Below are positions 4,828 to 5,284 of a DNA stretch of 5,284 bases, one piece after another. This DNA comes from Armatimonadetes bacterium RBG_19FT_COMBO_69_19. Its GTDB lineage: Bacteria; Sysuimicrobiota; Sysuimicrobiia; Sysuimicrobiales; Kaftiobacteriaceae. Where the stretch lies: positions 3,630 through 8,913 of the forward strand of contig MENB01000187.1 in assembly GCA_001768125.1 (NCBI GenBank), given 5' to 3'. A model generated the notes under the pieces. The model was not told the DNA's origin and searched no databases. It saw only the letters and a list, made by a program, of their open reading frames with translations. The stretch's first letter is position 1, and the number at the start of each line of letters is the position of its first letter. Both the position numbers and the translations under genes were made by a program.

Positions 4828-5284
4828 ATGAAGGAGATCCGTAGGGAGCGGACGCTCGTGTTCCTCAAGCCCGACGGCGTGCAGCGCGGGCTCAGCGGTG
4901 AGGTCCTGGCCCGCTTCGAGCGCGCCGGCCTGAAGGTCGTCGGGATGAAGATGGTCTGGCCCGGGCGCGAGCTCCTCGATCGCCACTATCCCAACGACGA
5001 GAGCTTCATGCGGACGATCGGGGGCAAGACGAAGGAGGCCTTCGCCGCGTACGGGATGGACGTGCGAAAAGAGACGGGCACGGACGACGCGCTGGCGATC
5101 GGCCGCCAGGTCCGGGGGTGGCTGATCGATTACGTCTCCTCGGGTCCGGTGGCGGCGTTCGTGCTGGAAGGGATCCACGCGGTGACGGTCGTGCGCAAGC
5201 TGGTGGGCGACACCCTGCCGTATAGGGCGGCGCCGGGGACGATCCGGGGCGACTTCTCCATCGATTCACCCACGGTAGCCAATC
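4828..5284 (+). CDS. ndk: Nucleoside diphosphate kinase, extended form (3' end outside window)
   Basis: Residues 1-152 are visible, and the frame is open to the window edge. Ndk moves the gamma-phosphate from ATP to other NDPs through a phospho-histidine, supplying NTPs and dNTPs. Visible marks are the start TLVFLKPDGVQRGL (9-22) with the phosphate-contacting Lys14, then SGPVAAFVLEG (105-115), VRKLVGDT (122-129) and APGTIRGDFS (135-144). These hold the conserved arginines of the nucleotide site. The active-site His of the N-x-x-H-x-S/A segment should lie just past the window end and cannot be checked. Compared with the usual 140-residue enzyme there are about 30 extra residues between the HY at 53-54 and SGPV, containing GGKTKEAFAAYG and GTDDALAIG. 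This matches a known long Ndk form seen in some bacteria and archaea. Confidence 0.95.
   Translation, partial: MKEIRRERTLVFLKPDGVQRGLSGEVLARFERAGLKVVGMKMVWPGRELLDRHYPNDESFMRTIGGKTKEAFAAYGMDVRKETGTDDALAIGRQVRGWLIDYVSSGPVAAFVLEGIHAVTVVRKLVGDTLPYRAAPGTIRGDFSIDSPTVAN

Noticed and set aside
3696..4868. A 390-residue minus-strand open frame opposite the GGT-family gene
   Set aside because: Its composition (many His, Arg, Pro, Gly) is typical of antisense frames in GC-rich genes. It shows no domain motif and the plus strand holds a clear enzyme.
1..5284. CRISPR array, insertion sequence, tRNA gene, phage-defence cluster or other new multi-gene system
   Set aside because: No regularly spaced direct repeats, terminal inverted repeats, transposase motifs or cloverleaf sequences were seen. 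All genes but the partial SHOCT protein and the propeller belong to well-known enzyme or repair families.

Overview
The window is dense, GC-rich bacterial DNA with seven genes: six complete or nearly so, and one visible only as its last codons. Gaps are tiny and several genes overlap by 4 bases. Two starts show no Shine-Dalgarno, and rare start codons (TTG, GTG, probably CTG) are used. This suggests a high-GC bacterium with common leaderless mRNAs (actinobacterial, Chloroflexota/Armatimonadota-like or an uncultured thermophilic lineage). I cannot name the taxon from these genes. No mobile element, tRNA, rRNA or CRISPR array was seen.

Layout. (1) Bases 2-91, plus strand: the C-terminal end of a SHOCT-domain protein. 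(2) Bases 3163 down to 192, minus strand: a tight four-gene unit, in transcription order a secreted, membrane-anchored beta-propeller protein, a short MutY-type adenine glycosylase, a HAD-superfamily hydrolase and an alkyltransferase-like (ATL) protein. Junctions are ATGA overlap, CTGA overlap and a 4-base gap, so translational coupling is likely. (3) Bases 3180-5284, plus strand: a YwrD-like gamma-glutamyltransferase-family Ntn-hydrolase, then an extended-form nucleoside diphosphate kinase cut by the window edge.

The two operons diverge from only 16 bp. Neither first gene has a usable ribosome-binding site, and a -10-like TACAAT sits 4 bases before the plus-strand ATG, so at least the plus-strand mRNA is probably leaderless.

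The minus operon couples two base-damage functions: removal of adenine opposite 8-oxoguanine, and recognition of O6-alkylguanine by a protein that cannot transfer the alkyl group. The HAD enzyme could be a housecleaning phosphatase, but that is inference. Why a surface propeller protein leads this operon is unclear. The plus operon pairs a probable cytosolic amidohydrolase/transpeptidase with nucleotide metabolism.

I find no convincing undescribed multi-gene system. The most unusual points are the 16-bp divergent start region, a perfect 13-bp hairpin inside the GGT-family gene just before its self-cleavage site, the probable CTG start of the HAD gene, and active-site substitutions in the ATL, HAD and GGT-family proteins.
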